From: Pseudomonadota bacterium
Lineage (GTDB): Bacteria > Pseudomonadota > Alphaproteobacteria > Rhizobiales > Hyphomicrobiaceae
Direction: 5' to 3'
Length of the DNA: 13,489 nucleotides
Assembly: GCA_003242645.1 (NCBI GenBank)
Contig: QGVC01000065.1
Span: forward strand, 1-13,489
Shown: in pieces, positions 7,642 through 13,489 of the stretch
How positions within the stretch are numbered: position 1 is the first letter of the stretch
Layout of the letters: each line of letters starts with the position of its first letter
Translations under genes and position numbers: made by a program
The notes under the pieces: model-generated
The model's input: only the letters and a program-made list of their open reading frames with translations
What the model was told of the DNA's origin: nothing
Database searches by the model: none

Positions 7642-8160
7642 TCAGCTCGGGCTTTGCTCAGTCGCCGGCACAAATTTCAGAGCCACGCCATTGATGCAGT
7701 AGCGCAAGCCTGTCGGCGGCGGGCCATCCTCGAAGACGTGGCCGAGATGTCCCCCGCAGCGGCGGCAATGCACTTCGATGCGTTTCATCATGAACAGGCT
7801 GTAGTCCTCACTGGTGCCGACCGCATTGTCGAGGGGTTTCCAGAAGCTCGGCCAGCCCGTGCCGCTATCGTATTTGGTTTCCGAGGAAAACAGCGGCAGA
7901 TCGCAACCGGCGCAGCGATAGGTGCCCGGCGCATAGTTCTTGTTCAGCGGGCTCGTGAAGGCGTACTCGGTACCGTGCTCGCGCAGCACGTAATACTGCT
8001 CGGGCGTCAGGATCTTCCTCCACTCCTCCTCGGTGCGCGTGATCTCGAACTGCTTGGCAGCTTTGTCGGAGTTGTCGGCCGAGAATCCGCGCGACGCGGC
8101 GAAGCCGCCGAACAGGGCGGCAGCCGCCCCGAAGATCCCGAATTGGCGACGGCTCATCAT
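7642..8160 (-). CDS. msrB: Exported peptide-methionine (R)-S-oxide reductase MsrB
   Basis: MsrB reduces the R form of methionine sulfoxide in proteins. The 172-residue protein has zinc-binding cysteine pairs at 83/86 (CAGC) and 132/135 ([12 protein letters not shown]). It also has the SGTGWPSFW motif (99-107) and catalytic Cys155 in [13 protein letters not shown]. The N-terminus [10 protein letters not shown] followed by a hydrophobic stretch fits a twin-arginine signal, with a possible cleavage after GFSA near residue 28. Export in folded, zinc-loaded form is an inference. AAGGAG lies seven bases before the ATG at 8160. It is the first gene of a two-gene unit with msrA. Confidence 0.97.
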   Translation of the reverse strand: MMSRRQFGIFGAAAALFGGFAASRGFSADNSDKAAKQFEITRTEEEWRKILTPEQYYVLREHGTEYAFTSPLNKNYAPGTYRCAGCDLPLFSSETKYDSGTGWPSFWKPLDNAVGTSEDYSLFMMKRIEVHCRRCGGHLGHVFEDGPPPTGLRYCINGVALKFVPATEQSPS

Positions 8161-8259
8161 TTTTGGGCTCCTTGGGTCCCTAATGCCGATCTAACCGGTT
8201 TGAGTCATAGCACCATTTGCGCCCCTGCCGGCATGCCTTCGAAGCCCCGGCCGATCAAA
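8161..8259. other. Intergenic region between sfsA and msrB
   Basis: These 99 bases hold the msrB ribosome-binding site (AAGGAG) and probably its promoter, though no clear -35/-10 pair is visible. Short GC-rich palindromes such as GGCATGCC are present without a T tract. Confidence 0.35.
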
Positions 8260-9015
8260 CTATCGTGCGCGACGGCGGGCCGGCCGAGCCCTTTCCACCT
8301 CCAGACCCTCTATTGGCACTGCGCAGTCGACCATGATCTCCTCGGGGCTGAGCCGGCAGCGATAGGCCAACATCTCGACCCCGGCAGCGCGGGCCATGTC
8401 GAACGCCTCGCCGTATATGGGGTCTATATCGCGGGCGAGGTCGAGCCGCTGCGCGTCCGCCCGCTGGATGAGGAACACCATCACCGCCCGGTGGCCCGCG
8501 CGCACCATTTCGGCCAGCTCGAGCAAGTGCTTGGCACCTCGTTGGGTCACGCTGTCCGGGAACTCGGCGACACCGGCGCGGCGCATCATGTGCACGTTCT
8601 TGACCTCGACGTAGCAGCGGCCCTTGCTGGCGCACTCCAGGAGGAGATCGATGCGGCTGTTCTGGCCGTACTTCACTTCGCGGCGAAGCTGGGGGTAGCC
8701 GCTGAGGTCATCGATGATGCCGGCGGCGATGGCCTCAGCGACCAAAGCGTTCGGCCGGGAGGTGTTGATGCCCACGAGGTACGGCCCCTGCCCGAGGTCG
8801 TCCTCGACCATCTCCCACGTGTGCCGATACTTCCGGGTCGGACTGTGGCTTTCGGACAGCCACACCACCGAGCCAGGCTCGGTGAGACCGATCATCGAAC
8901 CCGTGTTCGGGCAGGTTGCGGTGACCGTCTCGCCGCTATCCAGCGTGACGTCAGCCAGGAATCTCTTGTACCGCTGGACGAGTCGCCCGCGGACCAGGGG
9001 AGCAGGAAATCGCAT
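8260..9015 (-). CDS. sfsA: SfsA family protein (sugar fermentation stimulation protein homologue)
   Basis: SfsA was first described in E. coli as a stimulator of maltose metabolism genes. The family has an OB-like N-terminal part and a nuclease-like PD-(D/E)xK core, and its true function is unsettled. The 251-residue protein shows the conserved ATCPNTGSMIGL block (33-44), then SRIDLLLE (120-127) and CYVEVKNVHM (134-143). Asp123, Glu137 and Lys139 fit the nuclease-like triad. DSVTQRGAKHLLEL (154-167) is also typical. The C-terminus ends in an Arg-rich tail. No good ribosome-binding site precedes the ATG. It is divergent from the CinA-like gene. Confidence 0.96.
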   Translation of the reverse strand: MRFPAPLVRGRLVQRYKRFLADVTLDSGETVTATCPNTGSMIGLTEPGSVVWLSESHSPTRKYRHTWEMVEDDLGQGPYLVGINTSRPNALVAEAIAAGIIDDLSGYPQLRREVKYGQNSRIDLLLECASKGRCYVEVKNVHMMRRAGVAEFPDSVTQRGAKHLLELAEMVRAGHRAVMVFLIQRADAQRLDLARDIDPIYGEAFDMARAAGVEMLAYRCRLSPEEIMVDCAVPIEGLEVERARPARRRAR

Positions 9016-9103
9016 GGCTGCAAACTAAAGCTGCCGGATGCGGCGCTGCAAGCGGATCCGGTATAAGCTGGTGCCGAAGCGGCTCAGCACGAGGTACATG
9101 GGG
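9016..9103. promoter_or_regulatory. Divergent intergenic region, sfsA and CinA-like gene
   Basis: These 88 bases separate two divergent starts and should contain promoters in both directions. On the plus strand, TATAAG at 9062-9067 could be a -10 element, but no TTGACA-like -35 is found at the right distance. GAGG at 9091-9094 is the likely ribosome-binding site of the plus-strand gene. Confidence 0.35.
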
Positions 9104-9856
9104 ATGGCACAGGTGCAGGGCAACGACATCGTCACGGCTGCGGTGCTTGTCATCGGCGACGAGATCCTCTCAGGGCGTACCAAGGATAAGAACATCGGCT
9201 ACATCGCCGAGCACTGCACGAAGATCGGCATTCAGGTGCGCGAGGTACGAATCGTCCCCGACGACGAGGACGAGATCGTGGCCGCCGTGAATGCTCTACG
9301 TTCCCGGTACGATTACGTGTTCACCACAGGCGGAATCGGCCCCACCCATGACGACATCACTGCCGACGCGATCGCCAAGGCGTTCGGCGTGAAGATTGAT
9401 GTCGACCCGCGGGCGCTCGCGCTGCTCCTGCCCTACTATGAAAAGCGCGGAATGGAGGTGACCCCCGCGCGCCTGCGTATGGCCCGTATCCCCGAGGGCG
9501 CCGAGTTGATTGAAAACTCGATCTCCGTCGCGCCGGGTTTCATGCTCGGCAATGTTATCACCCTCGCCGGCATCCCAAACGTCATGCAGGTGATGCTCGA
9601 TGCGGTGACGCCGCGGCTCCGCACCGGCAAGAAAATGCATTCCGTCGCGATCGACCTCCAGGTGCCGGAAGGGACCGTCGCAGACATCTTCGCCGAGCAC
9701 CAGAAGGCCTACCCCACGATTTCGATGGGCAGCTATCCGGTGTTTCGTGACAACAAGCCGAGCACGCAGCTCGTGCTCCGCTCCACCGATCCCGATCTCC
9801 TCGCTGAAGCCGTCGATGGGCTCAAAGCGAAACTCTCGGCGAAGGGGATGCTCTAG
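9104..9856 (+). CDS. Molybdopterin-binding-domain protein, CinA N-terminal type
   Basis: The protein resembles the N-terminal domain of CinA (competence/damage-inducible protein A), a MoaB/MogA-like fold that in other families binds molybdopterin. Domain hallmarks are AAVLVIGDEILSGRTKDKN and FTTGGIGPTHDDITADAIAK. The C-terminal PncC-like amidohydrolase domain of full CinA is absent, since the protein stops at about 250 residues. Such stand-alone versions are common in alphaproteobacteria. The frame is open further upstream (to 9038), but GAGG nine bases before the ATG at 9104 supports this start. An ATG two codons earlier (9098) is the alternative. It is the only plus-strand gene and converges on the next one with nine bases between. 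The substrate is unknown. Confidence 0.92.
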   Translation: MAQVQGNDIVTAAVLVIGDEILSGRTKDKNIGYIAEHCTKIGIQVREVRIVPDDEDEIVAAVNALRSRYDYVFTTGGIGPTHDDITADAIAKAFGVKIDVDPRALALLLPYYEKRGMEVTPARLRMARIPEGAELIENSISVAPGFMLGNVITLAGIPNVMQVMLDAVTPRLRTGKKMHSVAIDLQVPEGTVADIFAEHQKAYPTISMGSYPVFRDNKPSTQLVLRSTDPDLLAEAVDGLKAKLSAKGML

Positions 9857-9865
9857 CCTGAAACC

Positions 9866-11245
9866 TCACTTGAGCCCGAACATCGCATCCTGCTCGGCGC
9901 GCAGCTTCCAGAGCAGCGAGTCGGCTGGGCGATCGACGTCGTCCGCGGTGATGAACGCACCAGCCGCCACAGGCCGCGTGAGCGTACGTCCAACAGCCAT
10001 GTAATAGGGCAACGGCGCGCTTCCTTTGACAGCGGCGGCGGGCGTCAGCACGGGTTCGAGATCGGGGACGGCATGGCGCGTGCCGACGATTTCGAGCTTG
10101 TGGCCAGCCGGCAGATCGCGCATGGCGCGCGCCGTCAGGTCCACCACCGGCTTGTAGCGCTCATCCAAGATAGGCTGACCCAAGCGGGTGGCAGAAAGAA
10201 TCGAAATCGGAGCCTCAACACCCAGCAAATGCGATGGGTTGTAGACGAGGCCGTACTTACCATCGGCCGTCGTCGGAATGCCTTTGCCGCGGAACAGGGC
10301 GCCGGACCGCGCATCCGCCCAGGCCACCACGACGAACACGCCACCAGCGAAGCTCGCCTCGTCGGGACGACGCAGGCAGTTGAAGACGTCGATGCGCCCC
10401 TCGCCTTCCAGCAACCCGCCATCCGCCTTCGGAATGTAGAGGTCGGGCAACTCGATTGCGCGGGTCAGCGGTGAATGGAAATCCGGTCGATCCGGTATGA
10501 GGCCGGTTGCATTGGCGACAAGCGCCATTTCGCAATAGTCAGGCACCGTGCGTTGAGGCAGCGCCGCGAGCGCCCTGGCACGGGCCGCAATCGTCGCCGC
10601 GCGATCAGGCCCCAGCGCCCACACTTTTCCGATTTCCGGCGCCGTGACACGCTCCGTGGTCCACGTCACCTCGTGGGTCGCGGGATCATAGACGTAATCG
10701 TATTCGCTCGACTTGCCGGCACAGATGATGGGCAGCCCGAGCGTGCGCGCCCAGCTTATGAGCCCGATGAGCAGCGCAGGCTGATCGCCCTCGACAAGCG
10801 TATAGGGCACACCTGCCGCCCGTGCCTTCGCCGCCAGCACCGGCCCGACGACGCACTCGGCTTCTTTAGTGACCATGGTGACGCCGCGGCCCGCCTCGAT
10901 TGCCGCCAGCGCGAAACGCGCGCCTGCTTCCGCATCGCCGGTCGCTTCGACGATCATGTCGATGGGCAGCGTGAGAAGATCCGAGACGCTTTCGCACAGC
11001 GCCATCTCCCCCACGGCAACTGCCGACTGGGCCGCGGCCGCGCTATCGCAACGCCGAGCCGCGATGCCCATACCAGCCAGCGTGGAGGCGACGCGGTCGA
11101 GGTCCTTGTCCGCGACGGCCTTCACCACAAGCCCCTGCATGCGCCGCGACTGGGCGATGAGCGACATCCCAAACTCGCCCGCGCCGATTAGAGCGATCGA
11201 TACGGGGTTTTCCCGGGCAGGACGGAACAGGGTCTCGAACTGCAT
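9866..11245 (-). CDS. Homoserine-dehydrogenase-like NAD(P) oxidoreductase with C-terminal SAF domain
   Basis: The 459-residue protein starts with a Rossmann fold: VSIALIGAGEFGMSLIAQ holds GAGEFG (21-26), the dinucleotide-binding loop. IDMIVEATGDAEAGARFA and GVTMVTKEAECVVGP then resemble homoserine dehydrogenase-type enzymes, where a Lys in this area takes part in catalysis. The last 50 or so residues (PYYMAVGRTLTRPVAAGAF onwards) form a SAF-type domain as in FlgA and sialic-acid synthase tails. The substrate is not known to me, and the protein is too unlike true homoserine dehydrogenase for that name. Homologues are sometimes labelled FlgA because of the SAF domain, but this protein has no signal peptide and is likely cytosolic. 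Confidence 0.85.
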   Translation of the reverse strand: MQFETLFRPARENPVSIALIGAGEFGMSLIAQSRRMQGLVVKAVADKDLDRVASTLAGMGIAARRCDSAAAAQSAVAVGEMALCESVSDLLTLPIDMIVEATGDAEAGARFALAAIEAGRGVTMVTKEAECVVGPVLAAKARAAGVPYTLVEGDQPALLIGLISWARTLGLPIICAGKSSEYDYVYDPATHEVTWTTERVTAPEIGKVWALGPDRAATIAARARALAALPQRTVPDYCEMALVANATGLIPDRPDFHSPLTRAIELPDLYIPKADGGLLEGEGRIDVFNCLRRPDEASFAGGVFVVVAWADARSGALFRGKGIPTTADGKYGLVYNPSHLLGVEAPISILSATRLGQPILDERYKPVVDLTARAMRDLPAGHKLEIVGTRHAVPDLEPVLTPAAAVKGSAPLPYYMAVGRTLTRPVAAGAFITADDVDRPADSLLWKLRAEQDAMFGLK

Positions 11246-11374
11246 GTCTCACTTCTCGGATGAAAATAGGGGACATCGCTGGAGCGCAGCAGCTCAACCT
11301 CAATCCCGAAAAAGCCCCATCTGCAAGACTTGGGAACGAGTCGTTGCTCTGTTCGGCTCGAATCGCGCGTCTGG
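11246..11374. other. Intergenic region upstream of the SAF oxidoreductase
   Basis: These 129 bases between the 207-residue orphan gene and the oxidoreductase show no gene. On the minus strand there is a GGGGCTTTTTCGGG segment, but no hairpin before it, so a terminator is not supported. No clear promoter was found. Confidence 0.35.
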
Positions 11375-11998
11375 CTAGACAAATGGGCCCGTTGGCGACG
11401 TGCCCTCCTCGTCTGACTTTCGGACACGCGCGTCGAGAGCCTCCTCGTCGTAAAGGTCGTAAAACAGCTCGAGCGCGTCGAGGAAAGCGGCCGTGAGGTC
11501 GAGCAGCGGCCCCAGTTCGATGCGCCGCGCAACCCTGAAATTCGCCGTGACGACCAGCTGATGCAATGATACGACGCCCGCGCTGTCCGGCGGAATGAGC
11601 CCGCGGCTCCTCAGGTATTCCGCAATTTCATCGCCAGTGTGAAAGTCGGTTTCCGTCCAGTCGCCCAGCTCCTCGGCAGCATCGGCCAACGCCGCCGTGC
11701 CGCCGATGAAGAGACCCGTGATCCCGTCCACCCGATAGTCAGCCCGGCGCAGCTCCTCAGCGCGCTCGCGCGCCCGCAGGCACCGCAGGGTCAGCGTCAT
11801 TTCGAGCGTGCGAACCGTCTCGACCCAGCGCCGCCGCACCTCGATCAGATCGCGGATCTCCGTTGACCGACGGTCCTGCACCTCCGCGAGCACAACACGA
11901 TGCGCCTTCAGCAGATCCTCCCCCGCTGCCAGCATGGCATCGAGGTGATCGGCGAGAAGGTAAGCGATCGTGTTCGTATTGTTTCCGGCCTGGTCCAC
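11375..11998 (-). CDS. Uncharacterised 207-residue helical protein
   Basis: I do not recognise this protein. The frame is long and bounded by a GTG start (11996-11998) and a TAG stop. Composition looks real: rich in Leu, Ala, Glu, Arg and Asp, with little low complexity. Residues about 15-90 look like a long amphipathic helix or coiled coil, with Arg/Glu-rich stretches such as EVRRRWVETVRTLEMTL. A short hydrophobic segment GITGLFIGGTAALADAA follows. The later part is helical with an acidic end (YDLYDEEALDARV). No signal peptide and no clear membrane span are seen, so it is probably cytosolic. The ribosome-binding site is weak. Repeated CGTCAGT motifs lie upstream. An internal ATG start about 20 codons in is possible. 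Confidence 0.75.
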   Translation of the reverse strand: MDQAGNNTNTIAYLLADHLDAMLAAGEDLLKAHRVVLAEVQDRRSTEIRDLIEVRRRWVETVRTLEMTLTLRCLRARERAEELRRADYRVDGITGLFIGGTAALADAAEELGDWTETDFHTGDEIAEYLRSRGLIPPDSAGVVSLHQLVVTANFRVARRIELGPLLDLTAAFLDALELFYDLYDEEALDARVRKSDEEGTSPTGPFV

Positions 11999-12029
11999 GG
12001 TCTCGTGTAGTTTGCGACGACGGCAACGC

Positions 12030-12100
12030 GTGACGCCACTGACGCAACGAACGGGACTGACGCTCGAACTGACGAATCATTCTGAATGAATACTGATTCG
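12030..12100 (-). promoter_or_regulatory. CGTCAGT repeats and nested palindrome upstream of the orphan gene
   Basis: On the plus strand ACTGACG occurs at 12038-12044, 12056-12062 and 12068-12074, with a related GTGACG at 12030-12035. Next to them are two nested inverted repeats: CGAATCA/TGATTCG (12073-12079 and 12094-12100) and, inside, CATTC-T-GAATG (12079-12089). Such clusters upstream of a gene suggest regulator binding. No regulator can be named. Confidence 0.4.
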
Positions 12101-12177
12101 GGCGAAAGTGGTAGCAACCGAGACGTGTGGCGGCTCGGAGCCCTGTGGCGGCCGCGGACCTGACGATCGAACAGCTC

Positions 12178-12675
12178 TTAGATCAGTTCGCTGTCCGGCA
12201 TTGCTAGGTAGATCAGCACGCCAAGAATGGTCATGAGGAAGCGGAAGGCCGAAGGAACGCCGTTCCATTGCTCCGACATCCACATGCCGAACCACTCGCC
12301 GCCAATTGACATGAACCCGACCTGCCAGACCAGGAAACCTAAGGTCAGCCCGGCAATCGCAATCGACTTTGATGAGTTGAAGACAGCTGCCGGCGTTTTC
12401 ATCGCCCGCAACAGCCGATAGGCGCCGATCCAGCAAAGCACCGCCGTGGCGGCCTCGGCCGCGATGATGAGCACATAGGCGGCATGGTGGAGCACAGGGC
12501 TGGTGATCGCCCGATAGCGGATCGTCGTTTCAGGAAACACCGTGTCCATGGACAGCACGTGCTGCACGAATGCGAAGTTGGTCCAGTAATCGGTGATGTT
12601 CCCGAAGGCGACGAGACTCGCCAAGAAAGCGATGGCGGCGACCATCGCGGCTTTGGAAAGACGTATGGCGATCAT
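12178..12675 (-). CDS. DUF2165 family small integral membrane protein
   Basis: The 165-residue protein is a predicted inner-membrane protein of the DUF2165 family, whose function is unknown. Membrane segments are visible at about 7-27, 64-88, 104-126 and 142-160. Family-typical features are the segment FGNITDYWTNFAFVQHVLSM after the first helix and GGEWFGMWMSEQWNG before the last one. The start MIAIRLSK is well placed before the first helix, but no clear ribosome-binding site precedes it. It lies alone between two intergenic regions on the minus strand. The family call rests on these motifs and size. Confidence 0.85.
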   Translation of the reverse strand: MIAIRLSKAAMVAAIAFLASLVAFGNITDYWTNFAFVQHVLSMDTVFPETTIRYRAITSPVLHHAAYVLIIAAEAATAVLCWIGAYRLLRAMKTPAAVFNSSKSIAIAGLTLGFLVWQVGFMSIGGEWFGMWMSEQWNGVPSAFRFLMTILGVLIYLAMPDSELI

Positions 12676-12869
12676 GGTTGGGAAAAACGTCCCGAAGGAT
12701 ATGTGGCAGCGGTCACCGTATCAGGCGAACACCTTTTAATGACGCTTCAGCACCTTTGCGGATTCATTGATGGACCCTTCGAAGCCGCTGACATGCTGAA
12801 AATGAGTTTGGTTATGAGGCTCCCACATCCATGGTTCTAACGGCGTAGTGCACTATGATCGAAACTCAA

Positions 12870-12898
12870 AAAGTCATCCCGGCATTTATTGCCGGGAT
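12870..12898 (-). terminator. Probable intrinsic terminator of nrdJ (first repeat hairpin)
   Basis: On the minus strand, a 9-bp perfect stem ATCCCGGCA/TGCCGGGAT with a 5-base loop is followed by GACTTTTT. A GC-rich stem next to a T run fits a Rho-independent terminator about 100 bases past the nrdJ stop. The three bases between stem and T run make it imperfect. Confidence 0.5.
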
Positions 12899-12963
12899 CG
12901 AATTCTCGATCGATTTGCCGTCTCGCCTGCGGTAAGGTGGATCCCGGCGACGAGCGCCGGGAT
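12876..12963. repeat. Twin GCCGGGAT palindromic repeat element
   Basis: Two hairpins share the arm ATCCCGGC: 12876-12884 with 12890-12898, and 12941-12949 with 12955-12963. Each has 9-bp perfect arms and a 5-base loop, and 42 bases lie between them. The ninth base pair differs, so compensating changes keep the stem. Translation through the second hairpin gives IPALVAGIH, the artefact peptide often seen in alphaproteobacterial intergenic repeats. It is most likely one copy of a dispersed REP-like family. Confidence 0.75.
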
Positions 12964-12992
12964 GGCCTTTTCTGGGTGGTTAGGCGTAAACC

Positions 12993-13489
12993 TCACGAAC
13001 ATCCGCTCGTCCCGCCGCAGGTATCGCACTTCAAACACGTGCCATTCCGTACGAGCGTGAAATTCCCGCATTCCTGGCAGGCTTCGCCTTCGTAGCCGCG
13101 GAGGCGGGCCTGGGTGGCCAGTTCGAACTCGGATTGCGGCTTGAGAGCGAGAGAGCCTGACGTTGAGTGCGTCATGCTCATTTCCAGCGAGTGATGTGTC
13201 TGCGCCATCGGCGTTTCGGCCGTCGTGCCGGCGGCAGCGCGGCCGACATCCTGCCGAAGGTCAGTCGATGTGCCGCTCGGTTCGTTACGCGGAGCAAATC
13301 CGACGACGGTGCCACGCACCAGACCGCGGCTGACGTACTTCGTCGCCGGGATCACAGCTGATTGGCCATGCTGCTCCAACTGCTGGTCCGACGAGCCCAG
13401 CGCGGTGGCACCGACGATTTCCGCCGGATCGACGTGAGCGAGGTCGTGACGGCCGAGATAGGAAACCGCCAGCTCACGGAAGATGTAGT
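12993..13489 (-). CDS. nrdJ: Vitamin B12-dependent ribonucleotide reductase, C-terminal part (runs off right edge)
   Basis: NrdJ (class II) reduces ribonucleotides to deoxyribonucleotides with adenosylcobalamin, without oxygen need. Only the last 164 residues plus part of one codon are present; the start lies beyond base 13489. The segment begins YIFRELAVSYLGRHDLAHV, typical of the end of the alphaproteobacterial catalytic domain. A variable linker follows (about residues 50-130 here). The tail has CQECGNFTLVRNGTCLKCD, a four-cysteine zinc-ribbon-like site, and ends CGGTSGCS, with C-terminal cysteines able to re-reduce the active site. The stop is TGA at 12993-12995. A probable terminator lies within the repeat downstream. 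Confidence 0.95.
   Translation of the reverse strand, partial: YIFRELAVSYLGRHDLAHVDPAEIVGATALGSSDQQLEQHGQSAVIPATKYVSRGLVRGTVVGFAPRNEPSGTSTDLRQDVGRAAAGTTAETPMAQTHHSLEMSMTHSTSGSLALKPQSEFELATQARLRGYEGEACQECGNFTLVRNGTCLKCDTCGGTSGCS

Larger units (their letters stand above)
12676..12992. other. 317-base intergenic region between nrdJ and the DUF2165 gene
   Basis: This stretch holds the twin-hairpin repeat at 12876-12963, probably including the nrdJ terminator. A possible 30-codon frame lies on the minus strand at 12736-12828, without a ribosome-binding site. No other structure was seen; the DUF2165 promoter should be here but was not identified. Confidence 0.6.

Noticed and set aside
7381..9066. 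A 561-codon open frame on the plus strand across msrA, msrB and sfsA.
   Set aside because: It lies antisense to three well-identified genes, has Arg/Pro/Ala-rich composition with no domain, and is explained by high GC content.
10475..11191. A 238-codon plus-strand frame opposite the SAF oxidoreductase.
   Set aside because: It is the mirror of a clear Rossmann enzyme, is Arg/His-rich and has no domain.
12126..12152. TGTGGCGGC repeated at an 18-base distance downstream of the DUF2165 gene.
   Set aside because: It is short, GC-rich and has only two copies, so chance is a sufficient explanation.
12886..13071. A 61-codon minus-strand frame with IPALVAGIH.
   Set aside because: It is the out-of-frame end of nrdJ read into the palindromic repeat, a known source of false proteins.

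Overview
The window comes from a high-GC alphaproteobacterium, most likely of the order Hyphomicrobiales (Rhizobiales). The evidence is the gene order flgB-flgC-fliE-flgG-flgA-flgI-motE-flgH-fliL-fliP followed by flagellin, which as I recall matches Sinorhizobium-type flagellar clusters. A rhizobial-type flagellin N-terminus, MotE, a B12-dependent ribonucleotide reductase tail and the intergenic GCCGGGAT palindromes common in this group agree with it. I cannot name a genus. All genes lie on the minus strand except one, so transcription reads from high to low coordinates.

Positions 1-6814 hold a compact flagellar operon read leftwards. It encodes rod proteins FlgB, FlgC and FlgG, the rod-MS-ring junction protein FliE, the P-ring chaperone FlgA, P-ring FlgI, the motor chaperone MotE, L-ring FlgH, the stator-associated FliL and the export-gate protein FliP. 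Junctions are tight (ATGA, GTGA and TAATG overlaps, or gaps of up to about 20 bases), so the genes are probably co-translated. After a 181-base gap comes the start of a flagellin gene that runs off the left edge. Its leader contains a perfect hairpin and an 8-base segment complementary to its own Shine-Dalgarno region.

Positions 6815-6994 are the intergenic region upstream of flgB, with several small repeats and no clear promoter. Positions 6995-8160 hold msrB and msrA, both with export signals, as a two-gene unit two bases apart. sfsA follows at 8260-9015. Divergent from it is the only plus-strand gene, a stand-alone CinA/MoaB-like domain protein (9104-9856). It converges on a homoserine-dehydrogenase-like oxidoreductase with a C-terminal SAF domain (9866-11245). 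Next are an unrecognised 207-residue helical protein (11375-11998) with repeated CGTCAGT motifs upstream, and a DUF2165 membrane protein (12178-12675). A 317-base intergenic stretch with a twin-hairpin repeat then leads to the C-terminal 164 residues of NrdJ, which enters from the right edge.

No RNA genes, insertion sequences, CRISPR arrays or phage genes were seen. Most of the window is ordinary core genome. The observation I consider most worth testing is the possible RNA switch in the flagellin leader, followed by the two uncharacterised genes and the repeats near them.
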